Source: Streptomyces sp. H27-C3
Lineage (GTDB): Bacteria > Actinomycetota > Actinomycetes > Streptomycetales > Streptomycetaceae
Assembly: GCF_030063415.1 (NCBI RefSeq)
Contig: NZ_JASITA010000027.1
Coordinates: 1-64,000, forward strand
Direction: 5' to 3'
DNA length: 64,000 nucleotides
Under the pieces are notes generated by a model, which made no database searches, was not told the origin of the DNA, and saw only the letters and a program-made list of their open reading frames with translations. Positions 16,329 to 24,065 of the stretch are shown piece after piece. The position numbers and the translations under genes were made by a program. Position 1 is the first letter of the stretch; every line of letters starts with the position of its first letter.

Positions 16329-17036
16329 ATGACCGCGATATCCCTCGGCCCCGGCCCCGCCCGACGCGACGCGCTCACCCGCCGAATACGGCTCCTGGTC
16401 GCGGCGACCATCGCCTACAACGTGATCGAGGCGACCGTCGCGATCACCGCGGGCACGATCGCTTCCTCGACCGCACTGATCGGCTTCGGCCTGGACTCCG
16501 TCATCGAGGTCTCCTCGGCCACCGCCGTCGCGTGGCAGTTCTCCGCCACCGACCACGCCGCCCGCGAAGCTCGGGAGAAGACCACGCTGCGGATCATCGC
16601 GGTGTCCTTCTTCGCGCTCGCCCTGTACGTCACCGTCGACTCCGTACGAGCCCTGACCGGCACCGGCGAAGCCGACCACTCCATCCCCGGCATCGTCTTG
16701 GCCGCGCTCTCGCTGGCCATCATGCCGTTCCTGTCCGCCGCCCAGCGCAAGGCCGGACGCGAACTGGGCTCGGCGTCGGCCGTGGCCGACTCCAAGCAGA
16801 CCCTGCTGTGCACCTATCTCTCCGCCGTGCTCCTCGTCGGTCTCCTCACCAACCTCGCTTTCGGCTGGTCCTGGGCCGACCCCATCGCCGCCCTCGTCAT
16901 CGCCGTCATCGCCGCGAAGGAAGGGCGAGACGCCTGGCAGGGCAAGGGGTGCTGCGCACCGACTCCGATGGGACCCATCGCCGTCAAGTCCGAGGCGGAC
17001 CAGTGTGGTTGTGCTGCGGGCTGCGACTGCTGCTGA
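16329..17036 (+). CDS. Cation diffusion facilitator family metal transporter
   Basis: A 235-residue membrane protein starting at ATG 16329 immediately after the sensor stop. About five or six transmembrane helices run from residue 20 to 195. The conserved first-helix region NVIEATVAITAG and LIGFGLDSVIEVSS supply the Asp of the transport site; a second is in SAVADSKQT, followed by the final pair WADPIAALVIAV. The short C-terminus is Cys-rich (GKGCCAP, then CGCAAGCDCC), so it may capture soft metals. The likely role is Cd/Pb/Zn efflux under the neighbouring sensor. Confidence 0.87.
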   Translation: MTAISLGPGPARRDALTRRIRLLVAATIAYNVIEATVAITAGTIASSTALIGFGLDSVIEVSSATAVAWQFSATDHAAREAREKTTLRIIAVSFFALALYVTVDSVRALTGTGEADHSIPGIVLAALSLAIMPFLSAAQRKAGRELGSASAVADSKQTLLCTYLSAVLLVGLLTNLAFGWSWADPIAALVIAVIAAKEGRDAWQGKGCCAPTPMGPIAVKSEADQCGCAAGCDCC

Positions 17037-17186
17037 GTCATACGACGCACCACCATCAAACATGGTTGGCTCCGCTGCTCGGCAGCACAGAGGCATTCCG
17101 CAACTTCGGATAGCCGGGCTTACCAATACGTGCGGACAAGAAGAGGTTCTCCGAATCGGTGGACAGCAGGACGGGGGGAAGAGCTG

Positions 17187-17489
17187 TCAGTCGGCGCGGC
17201 GGCGCCGTAGCTCGAACGCGCTGGCCCACTTGGGGTGTGCGGCGACCAGCTGCCGGGCGTAGAGGGCGGTGAAGTTGTTGTTCAGCCCGGCCACGCCGTA
17301 CGGGAGCTCTCGGCGCAGGTCCTCGAAGAGGTTCTTGAGGCCGACGCGGGTGGCGCCGGTGGCGAGCTGGCGGGCGGTCATACGCTCCAGCGCGCGGTAT
17401 ACGTGCGGGTGTTGGGCGTGGAAGGCGTGGAACTGATCGGTGATGGTGCGGCTGCGCGCACGGGTCGCTCCGGAACAGGCAAAGGACAT
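17187..17489 (-). CDS. Conserved phage/plasmid-type hypothetical protein
   Basis: ATG 17489 has GGAGA 7 bases upstream; GTG 17504 would add five residues. The 100-residue product, with FHAFHAQHPHVYRALERMTA, GLKNLFEDLRRE and NNNFTALYARQLVAAHP, matches a small domain seen repeatedly in phage and plasmid genomes, with the order 'HP.V...L....R......LFE..R......NNN..ALYAR'. Its role is not established. It is the last gene of the minus-strand group that begins with the two winged-helix regulators and the exporter. Confidence 0.75.
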   Translation of the reverse strand: MSFACSGATRARSRTITDQFHAFHAQHPHVYRALERMTARQLATGATRVGLKNLFEDLRRELPYGVAGLNNNFTALYARQLVAAHPKWASAFELRRRRAD

Positions 17490-17525
17490 GGGGAAGTTCT
17501 CCACAAGCTGGGGAAGAGCAGCGGG

Positions 17526-18761
17526 TCAGGAGCGCAGGGCGGGATCGGTGCGCAGGCGGGCGAAGGCGAGGAACAGGCCGAGGGCCTGCAGGGCGGCGCA
17601 AGCGGTGATGACGTGGCCCAGCGCGTCGGGCGGGGTGAGCGCTGTGAGTACGCCGGCGACGGGGAAGGGCAGCAGGAGGATGAGGATGGTGGCGGAGAGG
17701 GTGCTACCGAACCGGTCCGGGGGAATCAGGCGGGAGCGCAGCGTGCGCAGGACCACTGTCATGCCGCCCTCTGCGGCCATCAGGATCGCGACCAGGATCA
17801 GGTAGGAGAGGTAGTCGGGCGCCTGGGCTGCGGCGAGGCAGGCGAGTGAGGCGACGGCGGCGCAGGTGGCGCCGACCGGCCACAGGCCCAGGCGGTCGAT
17901 CGCGAACCGGCAGATGGTGACGCTCAGGAGCGTGGCTGCTGCGGCGGCGGACCAGATGAGGCCGACGGCGGTGGTGGACTGCCCGTAGTGGTTGACGACG
18001 ATCACGGGGCCGGCGGCCTGGAGGAAGCCGGTGGCCAAGTTGGAGAGGGTCAGGCCGGTTACCAGCCAGCCGAGGGCCGGCAGGGAGCGGATGGTGCGCC
18101 AGCCGGTGTGCAGCCCCGCGCTCGTGTGGTCCTTCGGGGCGCGGGCCGGGGCGACCGGTGAGGGTGGTGTGCGCAGCGCGAGTACTGCGGCGAGCAGGGA
18201 GAACACGGTGATCACGGCGAGCATCTGGGGAGGGCCGGCGAGCAGCAGGAGGCCCGCTACCGCCGGGCCCGTCAGGGTGGCGGTCTGATCGATGCCGAGC
18301 AGGACGGCCTGGACACGGTGGGCTCGCCCCCCGGCTCGGCGGCCGGCGGCGGCGCCTGCCGTCTCGGCCGCGATGTACGAGAACTCGGTGAGAACGCCGG
18401 TGCTGGCGGCGAGCACCATCACCGTCGCACTGGCCACCGTGCCGGACGGGTGGAGATAGAGGGTGATCGCACCGGCGGCGAGGACCACTGCGCGGCCGAG
18501 GGAGGCGAGGAAGAAGACGACCGACGCGCCTCGCCGGTCAACGATGGCTCCGGCCCAGCCGAAAGCGGCCAGTCTGGGTATCCACTCCAGGGCGAACGCC
18601 AGGCCCGTCAGTGCGGCGGAGCCCGTCGTGGCCAGGACCAGGAGCGGGATGCCGTAGGTGGACATGGCGAACGCGAGGGCATCGACCGTGCGGGGCAGAT
18701 AGATCCCGCGCAGCAGTCCTGCGGTGTGGAGGGCGTGCCGGGGGGTGGTGCCACCGCTCAC
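17526..18761 (-). CDS. MFS transporter, probable drug or metabolite exporter
   Basis: A 411-residue polytopic protein with about twelve hydrophobic helices: TYGIPLLVLATTGSAALTGL, a loop with WAGAIVDRRGAS (the motif-A position), and a central cytoplasmic loop (APARAPKDHTSAG) between helices 6 and 7. It fits DHA-type exporters, with the substrate unknown. Its start overlaps the stop of the winged-helix gene at 18758, suggesting an operon in which the regulators control export. It may confer resistance to a small molecule. Confidence 0.85.
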   Translation of the reverse strand: MSGGTTPRHALHTAGLLRGIYLPRTVDALAFAMSTYGIPLLVLATTGSAALTGLAFALEWIPRLAAFGWAGAIVDRRGASVVFFLASLGRAVVLAAGAITLYLHPSGTVASATVMVLAASTGVLTEFSYIAAETAGAAAGRRAGGRAHRVQAVLLGIDQTATLTGPAVAGLLLLAGPPQMLAVITVFSLLAAVLALRTPPSPVAPARAPKDHTSAGLHTGWRTIRSLPALGWLVTGLTLSNLATGFLQAAGPVIVVNHYGQSTTAVGLIWSAAAAATLLSVTICRFAIDRLGLWPVGATCAAVASLACLAAAQAPDYLSYLILVAILMAAEGGMTVVLRTLRSRLIPPDRFGSTLSATILILLLPFPVAGVLTALTPPDALGHVITACAALQALGLFLAFARLRTDPALRS

Positions 18762-19270
18762 GCGACGTGCTCGGGCTCAGGGAGCAGGGTGACCTGCGGG
18801 TTGACGTTCAGCCACTGGGCGAGCAGAGCGCGCGCGAGGCCAAGGTCCGCGTCGGGCTCGGGCGGGCTCTCGCCCGCCCGGCGCTGGGAGCCTTCGGCCG
18901 GGTCGGCCCCGAGCATGGGCGCCAGGAGAGCGAGGGTGTGCTGGAGGCGGGTGGTGAAGTCGCAGATAGGGGTCGGGTAGGCGTGGCGCCGTGCCCACCG
19001 GGCCATGGCGTCGTAGATGTCGGCCAGTTCCGCGCCGGACGTGGTGAGTTCCAGGCCGACCCCGGGTCCGACCCGGACGAGAGCGTGGGCGCGGGCCGCG
19101 TCGGTGGCCCGGCGGAGGCGGTGCGCGGAGAGGTCATGGAGTGTGCCGGCCAGCCTGCGCGGCGGTATCGGCCCGTTGTCGTCGATTTCGCTGATCAGAC
19201 GGATCAGGGCCGTCGAGGACAACAGCGTGAAGGCGTTGCGGAGTTCGGCGGGGGTGAAGGAGGCGTTCAT
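18758..19270 (-). CDS. Winged-helix regulator-like protein
   Basis: ATG 19270 gives 170 residues; longer starts are possible but would overlap the gene upstream further. The sequence TALIRLISEIDDNGPIPPRR, LAGTLHDLSAHRLRRATDAA and ARAHALVRVGPGVGLELTTS is laid out like an HxlR/MarR-type winged helix. A helical C-terminal dimer part reads DIYDAMARWARRHAYP. The stop overlaps the exporter start (18758-18761), and the start overlaps the larger HxlR-like gene, so the three are translationally coupled. It probably helps sense a ligand and control the exporter. Confidence 0.72.
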   Translation of the reverse strand: MNASFTPAELRNAFTLLSSTALIRLISEIDDNGPIPPRRLAGTLHDLSAHRLRRATDAARAHALVRVGPGVGLELTTSGAELADIYDAMARWARRHAYPTPICDFTTRLQHTLALLAPMLGADPAEGSQRRAGESPPEPDADLGLARALLAQWLNVNPQVTLLPEPEHVA

Positions 19271-20118
19271 CGGCGCGGGCCTCCCGCCGGGAGTGCTGCC
19301 TTCGGGCGGGCCGCCGCGGTGTGCGAGAACAGATCCGGGTTCTGCCATGTCAGGCGGGGGTTCTGCCCAGTCCGGACAGGCGGCGGCGACGGGGCGGGAG
19401 CCGGGAGCCTCGATTGGTTGCTGACCCACGTCCGCGGACCGGCCGTTGCCTCCGGGCTTCCCCAGACGGGGTGTTGGGCGGCCCCTGCCAGGGGTCGCCC
19501 GGCCGACCACGCGGACAGAGCCCCGAAGAGGGGACCCAGACCGTGGCCTGCGACCGACAGGCGGTAGGGCTGCCCCATGCCGTCGGTGTCGACCAGGCCG
19601 TCAGCGACGAGCTGGCGCAGCGGCGGGTACACGTTGGTCCAGTCGCTGCTGGGCATGACGATGTTGGCCAGTGCCCGGCCGCTGACCTGCTCGCGGGATT
19701 TCAGCACCCACAGGAGGGCGGCGGCGTGCCGCCGGGTGAGCAGGGTGAGGCTGTCCTCGATCTGCTCGATCGCGGGCAGCGGGTGATCCGCCTTCTCCAG
19801 GTGCGCCTCGGCCCAGGTGACGATCATCGGCAGTACCGGCAGGAGGGCTGCGCCGCGCTCTGTGTGGCCGTAGGTGACGTGCCGAGAGGTGTGTTCGGTG
19901 CGCTGCACGAGGCCGGCGTCGCAGAGCGACTTGATCTTGGGGTGGAGCTGGCCGCTCTGCAGCCAGGAGACTTTGACCGCGATCTCGCTGTAGCGCTGTG
20001 GGGGGCCGGAGAGGGCCAGCAGGATCCGCACGTTCCAGCGCGGGGTGATCATGGCGAGTGCCTCGGTGACCCGGGCGATGTCAGCGTCGGTGTCGGGGGG
20101 CAGACCGGTGATGGCCAA
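19267..20118 (-). CDS. HxlR-like transcriptional regulator with two winged-helix segments
   Basis: A 283-residue protein. The first segment (MITPRWNVRILLALSGPPQR, then YSEIAVKVSWLQSGQLHPKI and LCDAGLVQRTEHTS) is a recognisable HxlR winged helix. A second similar segment lies at about 115-170 (LTRRHAAALLWVLKSREQVS, NVYPPLRQLVADGLVDTDG). The C-terminal 80 residues are Pro/Ala-rich, ending LPAGGPRR. Two tandem DNA-binding domains in one chain are unusual. It heads the coupled regulator-regulator-exporter set. Confidence 0.8.
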   Translation of the reverse strand: MAITGLPPDTDADIARVTEALAMITPRWNVRILLALSGPPQRYSEIAVKVSWLQSGQLHPKIKSLCDAGLVQRTEHTSRHVTYGHTERGAALLPVLPMIVTWAEAHLEKADHPLPAIEQIEDSLTLLTRRHAAALLWVLKSREQVSGRALANIVMPSSDWTNVYPPLRQLVADGLVDTDGMGQPYRLSVAGHGLGPLFGALSAWSAGRPLAGAAQHPVWGSPEATAGPRTWVSNQSRLPAPAPSPPPVRTGQNPRLTWQNPDLFSHTAAARPKAALPAGGPRR

Positions 20119-20161
20119 GGGAGGAACTCCTGGATGCGTGTAAGGGGGTTACCCGCGGGGC

Positions 20162-20614
20162 TCAGCGGCTCCGTGCAGTGCTCACGGCCGGAGCGGGTGG
20201 GGCGGGAACGGCTGGCGCGGGTACCGGGGGCGGAGCTGGCGCGGTGACGCGGGCCAGGCTCTGGAGAACGGCGGAGGCCGATTGGGCCTGGATGTCCCGG
20301 ACAGCGACGGCTTCGGCGATCCGGCGGGTGCCGTCGAGAAGGTGGGAGACCTCGTGGCGTCCGATCTGCCGCTCGGGGTGGACGAGTTGGGCGAGGCGGT
20401 CGCGGTGGAAGTCGATGCTGCGCTCGGCGAGGGCGAGGCCGTCGTGCATGCCGAGCAGGGCGGAGAGCATGCCGGGCGGCTGGTCCTGGGCGTGGGCTGC
20501 GAGGTCGTCGAGCGGTGAGCCGTACAGGTCCGCGATCCGTCCGGCTATCTCTGTGGACGTGAGGTGGGGCAAGCGGGGGCTTTCACGGTCGGCGGGACCG
20601 GGCCGCCCCGGCAC
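20162..20614 (-). CDS. Small helical hypothetical protein with Pro/Ala tail
   Basis: A 150-residue frame from GTG 20614, overlapping the upstream gene by about 30 bases; a later start is possible. The helical core (TSTEIAGRIADLYGSPLDDL, LGMHDGLALAERSIDFHRDR, LLDGTRRIAEAVAVRDIQAQ) resembles its two upstream neighbours in size and layout, suggesting an old duplication. The tail is APAPPPVPAPAVPAPPAPAV, ending TARSR. No family was recognised. Confidence 0.62.
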   Translation of the reverse strand: MPGRPGPADRESPRLPHLTSTEIAGRIADLYGSPLDDLAAHAQDQPPGMLSALLGMHDGLALAERSIDFHRDRLAQLVHPERQIGRHEVSHLLDGTRRIAEAVAVRDIQAQSASAVLQSLARVTAPAPPPVPAPAVPAPPAPAVSTARSR

Positions 20615-21032
20615 GCTGCGGTGCCGGGGCGGCGACGGACGGCGGCGGGGTGGTGGCGACCGTCGCCTGCGTCAGGCGGACGGGGCGGGGCTGCTGGTCG
20701 GGCGGTGGCATCGTCCGCAACAGCTCGCCGAGCGCGGCGCGGTAGCCGTCGCGGGCATCGAGCGACGCCTCCAGCCACTGCGAGTCCATCCGCAGGTCGT
20801 CCGCTGACAGCTCGTTCATGTCGCGCCCTGGCGCCATCGCTTCGTGCACGCGGTCACGGACACGGGCGACCTGTTCCTCGGCCAGGACGAGGAACGACCG
20901 CAGCTCCAGCACACGGGTCAGCGCGGGCGTCGCACTGGGGCCGAACGCCGTCGCGTACAGCTCGGCGACCGGGGCTGCGAAGGACCCTTCGATCTGGTCG
21001 TCAAGGGTGCTGGATTTGAAGCGGACGCTCAC
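20583..21032 (-). CDS. Small helical hypothetical protein with Pro/Ala tail
   Basis: 149 residues starting at 21032, with the start overlapping the upstream stop (21029-21032). The helical core is GSFAAPVAELYATAFGPSAT, LRSFLVLAEEQVARVRDRVH and SQWLEASLDARDGYRAALGE, followed by a Thr/Pro/Ala tail ending ARSRRP. It has the same overall plan as the genes on either side. The domain order (helix, 'L.L....A...V..R...', helix with ARD) also recurs in plus-strand small proteins. Function unknown. Confidence 0.66.
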   Translation of the reverse strand: MSVRFKSSTLDDQIEGSFAAPVAELYATAFGPSATPALTRVLELRSFLVLAEEQVARVRDRVHEAMAPGRDMNELSADDLRMDSQWLEASLDARDGYRAALGELLRTMPPPDQQPRPVRLTQATVATTPPPSVAAPAPQRAGAARSRRP

Positions 21033-21517
21033 AGCGCGCCCCTCCCCGCCCGCAGGACGGGCGCGGGTGCAGGTGCGACCGCCGGACGCTGCGGAGGGCT
21101 GGTCTGCACCGCCGGGCCCTTGCGAGTCCCGCGGCTGAGACGGGCGAGGCGTTCAGCGGCGAGGCCCTGCTTCCCCGGAGCGGCCGGGTCGAGAAGCCAC
21201 CGCACGACCATGGCCCGGCCGTCGCGCGCGGTGACGGCTGCGTTGACGCGGTGGGCGAGGCCCATCGTGGGGTCGTCGACCTCGCTGGGCTGCGACTGCA
21301 GCGCCCCGAGCAGGTCGTTCTCCGCGCGGTCGAGCGCGGTCTGCGAACCGACGAGAAGCCCGTGCCATTTGACGACATCGGTGGCGTCGGGATGAGCGGT
21401 CGGCGCGACGGCGACGGCGGCCTTCAGCTGATCCATGCCCATCTCGAAGTGCGCTTCGATCTGCTCGGTGAGCACGCCCACGACATCCTCAAAGCCGTCG
21501 TATATGTCATCGGGCAA
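21029..21517 (-). CDS. Small helical hypothetical protein with Pro/Ala tail
   Basis: TTG 21517 has GGAG 8 bases upstream. The 162-residue product begins PDDIYDGFEDVVGVLTEQIE and continues with helical segments (KWHGLLVGSQTALDRAENDL, HRVNAAVTARDGRAMVVRWL), then a Pro/Ala-rich tail with RAGRGAL at the end. It heads the three-gene overlapping run 20162-21517. The 105-base gap to the SH3-like gene upstream has no strong hairpin, so transcription may continue from there. No known family. Confidence 0.66.
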   Translation of the reverse strand: MPDDIYDGFEDVVGVLTEQIEAHFEMGMDQLKAAVAVAPTAHPDATDVVKWHGLLVGSQTALDRAENDLLGALQSQPSEVDDPTMGLAHRVNAAVTARDGRAMVVRWLLDPAAPGKQGLAAERLARLSRGTRKGPAVQTSPPQRPAVAPAPAPVLRAGRGAL

Positions 21518-21622
21518 GGGTGAACTCCTTTCCGGGTGGCGCAGACACCTGAGAGTTCAGGGGAAGCGCCGGGCGATCAGTCAACTCAGCTGGGCAATCA
21601 GCGGGTTGCGTTGCTCCAGCTG

Positions 21623-21967
21623 TCAGTCGAGGCACATTCGGACGTCGCGGAAGACGTAAGTGCCGGAGACCCAGCCCTTTACGCCGGTGGTCTTGTCCGT
21701 GATGTAGAGCCAGTTCCCGCTCTTCTTGGCGACGCTGAAACGGTGGCTCTTGTAGAGCACCCCGACCGCCGTGGACTTCGTGGTGGCCTTGGACCGGATG
21801 GTCACGGCCTTGGCGTGGACCTCGTACGGGAGCGGCGGGAGGGACGAACAGCTGCTCGCACGGACGGCGGAGGCGACGGGGGCCGCGCTGGCGGCGGTGG
21901 CGGAGAGCATTGGCAGAGCGAGTGCTCCGAGCATCGCGGCGGATATGGCAATTCGGGTTGAGCGCAT
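21623..21967 (-). CDS. Secreted SH3-like small protein
   Basis: A 114-residue precursor. It has a signal peptide (MRSTRIAISAAMLGALALPM and ATAASA, cleavage near residue 28), then a bacterial SH3-type fold: VHAKAVTIRSKATTKSTAVG, YKSHRFSVAKKSGNWLYITD and GVKGWVSGTYV. Two cysteines (Cys40 and Cys112) may form a disulfide. SH3b domains commonly bind cell wall. It is the first gene after one copy of the dispersed palindromic element (22035-22092) and is probably expressed from that side. Confidence 0.82.
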   Translation of the reverse strand: MRSTRIAISAAMLGALALPMLSATAASAAPVASAVRASSCSSLPPLPYEVHAKAVTIRSKATTKSTAVGVLYKSHRFSVAKKSGNWLYITDKTTGVKGWVSGTYVFRDVRMCLD

Positions 21968-22034
21968 GCGGAAGGAACCTCCGTGCAGGCATAGGGATGG
22001 TGTGGAAAGGCGCCGCGTGTTGTTCCGGCGGCTG

Positions 22035-22092
22035 GATTAAGAGTCCGGAGATTCGCCGGTTTGGCTAACCGGCGATCGTCGGCTATGTTGCG
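22035..22092 (-). repeat. Dispersed palindromic element, copy 1
   Basis: On the minus strand this copy reads CAACATAGCC, seven bases, then the hairpin CGCCGGTTAGCCAAACCGGC (22055-22075 including the final G), then AATCTCCGGACTCTTAAT. The same layout occurs at 44862 and 62496 with identical spacing. It lies 23 bases past a stop and about 70 bases before the SH3-like start. Confidence 0.8.
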
Positions 22093-22114
22093 GCGCGCCT
22101 GTCGGCTTTGCGGC

Positions 22115-22834
22115 TCAGTGCGAGCGGCCGGGAGGGCGCGGAGCGGGAGACTTCGGCAGGGCAGCGGGACGGGTAGATGACACTCCCGGGCGGACCGGTG
22201 GCAGGGGCCCGGCCGTGCCGCTGATCCGCTCCTGACACCACTGGACGGCCTCTTCGGCCGTGGCGAAACCGCCCTCGCGCAGGGTGTGCGTCCACGCCTC
22301 GGAATCGACTTCTTCGATCACGACGCGGAACGGGGAAGAAGCCCGCCCATCCAGGGCGCGCAGGGCCGCGATGGTGACCATGTCGTCTTGGCTGTCGCTG
22401 GTGTAGGAGTACCCGCACGCGAAGTGGTCTCCGTCCCCCATGAGCCGGCGCTCCAGGGCCCGCGTGGCCTCATCGGCCGGCGGGGGGCCCAGGTCGGGGT
22501 TGAGGTCGATGGCGTCGGGCGGGCAACCGCGGTTGATGAGCAAGGACTGCGCCATCGACGGCAGGGGCAGCGGGGCGTACTCGAAGCGGAAAGTCCGGGC
22601 AACCAAGTCTCGTTGGAGGTGGAGAGCGGCGATCTGCGGCTCTCCGGGAATCCCCCAGGTGACCGAGCTGTCGTGCAGGACGTAGAAGCTGTTCCCCCCG
22701 GAAGGACTGTGGTGCTCAGCCAGCGGGAGGAGCATGTCCTGGTTGAGGGAGACCGCGTGCAGGAACGCTTCCTCCACCTGATGGTCCGCAGGCTCGAAGT
22801 CATCGAGCCGGACGTCGAGTTCGGGTAGGGGCAT
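22115..22834 (-). CDS. Hypothetical protein
   Basis: ATG 22834 with GAGGAGATCT directly upstream gives 239 residues. The protein is globular, with PLPELDVRLDDFEPADHQVE, a beta/aromatic section (GGNSFYVLHDSSVTWGIPGE, TFRFEYAPLPLP) and FACGYSYTSDSQDDMVTIAA. A final FATAEEAVQWCQERI helix recalls nucleotide-binding-free SPD-type proteins. The tail is Pro/Arg-rich and ends PRPPGRSH. Its stop lies 23 bases before palindromic element copy 1. No family was recognised. Confidence 0.65.
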   Translation of the reverse strand: MPLPELDVRLDDFEPADHQVEEAFLHAVSLNQDMLLPLAEHHSPSGGNSFYVLHDSSVTWGIPGEPQIAALHLQRDLVARTFRFEYAPLPLPSMAQSLLINRGCPPDAIDLNPDLGPPPADEATRALERRLMGDGDHFACGYSYTSDSQDDMVTIAALRALDGRASSPFRVVIEEVDSEAWTHTLREGGFATAEEAVQWCQERISGTAGPLPPVRPGVSSTRPAALPKSPAPRPPGRSH

Positions 22835-22858
22835 AGATCTCCTCGTGGGCGACGGGGT

Positions 22859-23560
22859 TCAGCGGCGGGGCCGAGTGGGGGCAGCGGGCCAGGTGCCGGG
22901 CCTTGGTGGCGCCGGTGCAGCGGCGGGCCGGTGCCTGCGGCTGCTGGCCAGGGCGGTGCGGCCCGCGTCGGTCAGGGCGACCGGCTGCCCGGCCATCACG
23001 GAGCGCTCGGGATCCCGGGAGACCAGGCCGGCGGCTTCGAGCCGCTCTAGATGGGCGTAGGCGACCCTGGTACCGGAGGCGGTGGGGACGGACATCCGCC
23101 CGGTGATCAGGTGCGCGTGCACTTTGGCACCGCCCGCGATCGACAGCAGCGCCGCCTGGTCGGCGACCGACAGTCGCTCCGGGCCCTTCGGCTGGGATTG
23201 CTGGGCCGTGACCTGGATCGGCTCCAACGCGGCCAGCACCTGCCGTGCGGCCAAGTCGCGCACGTCGGCAGCCTCCTCCAGCTGGTCCACGGTGCGGTCG
23301 ATGCGCTCGAACAGTGCGCCGTCGACGGGAAAGTCGCCGCTGGCCAGGCGGTGAAGGAGGGTGCGGTGGAAGATCACCCCTGTCTCGGCCTTGGCCAGCT
23401 CCCGGTGCCGGTCGACCAGGTCGGCGTGCGGCTCGTCGAGGATGCCGCGGTCGCGGTAGGCCCAGAGGGTGTCGACGTCCTGGCCGGTGACGACTTCGAT
23501 GCGGTGGTCGAGTTGCGTTACGGAGCGCCGGGCTGCTGCCGGCAGGGGGTCTGGGGGCAT
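22859..23560 (-). CDS. Winged-helix-like protein with Pro/Ala/Arg tail
   Basis: 233 residues from ATG 23560. The N-terminal half is helical (LDHRIEVVTGQDVDTLWAYR, DGALFERIDRTVDQLEEAAD). Residues 135-205 resemble a winged helix: VADQAALLSIAGGAKVHAHL, TRVAYAHLERLEAAGLVSRD and a wing ending PVALTDAGRTALA. It could be a local DNA-binding regulator. The tail PAAAPAPPRPGTWPAAPTRP, ending RR, is of the recurrent kind in this window. It lies between two unknown genes on the same strand, with gaps of about 20 bases. Confidence 0.68.
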   Translation of the reverse strand: MPPDPLPAAARRSVTQLDHRIEVVTGQDVDTLWAYRDRGILDEPHADLVDRHRELAKAETGVIFHRTLLHRLASGDFPVDGALFERIDRTVDQLEEAADVRDLAARQVLAALEPIQVTAQQSQPKGPERLSVADQAALLSIAGGAKVHAHLITGRMSVPTASGTRVAYAHLERLEAAGLVSRDPERSVMAGQPVALTDAGRTALASSRRHRPAAAPAPPRPGTWPAAPTRPRR

Positions 23561-23579
23561 AGGCGGGGGCTCCGTGCGA

Positions 23580-24065
23580 TCAGCGGGTGTGACCGGGCGA
23601 GGGGTGGTGCGCGGGGCGGGGAAGGCCCGGCATCGCGGAGGGCGGCGGGCTGGGCCTCGGCGCGGCGCTGCGGGGGGTGAGCTGCGGGGGGCGGGAGCGT
23701 GCCGCGTGGGTGCGGGCGCTCAGCGGCCGGCGGGCCATGCCCAGGCGGCGGCCGACCTCGTCGTAGATGTCGTTGCCGGCACGGGGCCGGACCGCGACGA
23801 CGTGGATCTCTCGCCGTTGCGGGGAGCCCTCGGGGGCCGAGCGGAGTCCGTAGACAACGCGCCAGTCCTTCCGGGAGTCCACGACGATCTTGCGGTAGCC
23901 CTCCAGGTCGCCCGTGAGCCGAGGCCCGAAGCGCTCCGCGTTCACGACTTCCTGCAGATAGGAGAGTGTGAGATCGCGGATGTCGCCGGGTGCCTGGAGG
24001 AGGTCGGTCAGGGCTCGGGGGTCGAAGCTCAGGCCGAAGGCCAGCTGCTGATGCCCGCCGGTCAT
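23580..24065 (-). CDS. RelE/ParE-like domain protein
   Basis: ATG 24065 overlaps the upstream stop (ATGA) and gives 161 residues. The first 105 residues read like a RelE/ParE toxin fold: DPRALTDLLQAPGDIRDLTL, then GPRLTGDLEGYRKIVVDSRK, DWRVVYGLRS and REIHVVAVRPRAGNDIYDEV. Here the DWRVVY/IHVVAV strands are the diagnostic core. No antitoxin-like gene is adjacent. A 50-residue Pro/Ser/Arg tail ending GHTR is an unusual extension for this family. It might be a toxin without activity or one with an atypical partner. Confidence 0.75.
   Translation of the reverse strand: MTGGHQQLAFGLSFDPRALTDLLQAPGDIRDLTLSYLQEVVNAERFGPRLTGDLEGYRKIVVDSRKDWRVVYGLRSAPEGSPQRREIHVVAVRPRAGNDIYDEVGRRLGMARRPLSARTHAARSRPPQLTPRSAAPRPSPPPSAMPGLPRPAHHPSPGHTR

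Larger units (their letters stand above)
11943..17036 (+). mobile_element. Probable Tn554-like unit with metal-resistance cargo (edges unknown)
   Basis: Recombinase, small HTH protein and a large recombinase-like protein are followed immediately by a Cd/Pb sensor and a cation transporter, all on the plus strand inside a minus-strand neighbourhood. The three-gene order and sizes recall TnpA/TnpC/TnpB of Tn554-type elements, which lack terminal inverted repeats. The resemblance is by architecture; ends were not located. Confidence 0.4.

Noticed and set aside
11916..17126. 1736-residue open frame on the minus strand
   Set aside because: It is antisense to five well-supported plus-strand genes (recombinase, HTH, zinc-ribbon protein, CmtR, CDF). 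It has Gly/Arg/Ala shadow composition and no family features.
9640..23960. Avoidance of CTGCAG as protection from the PstI-like enzyme
   Set aside because: CTGCAG occurs at several places, so avoidance is not visible by eye; a proper count against expectation was not possible.
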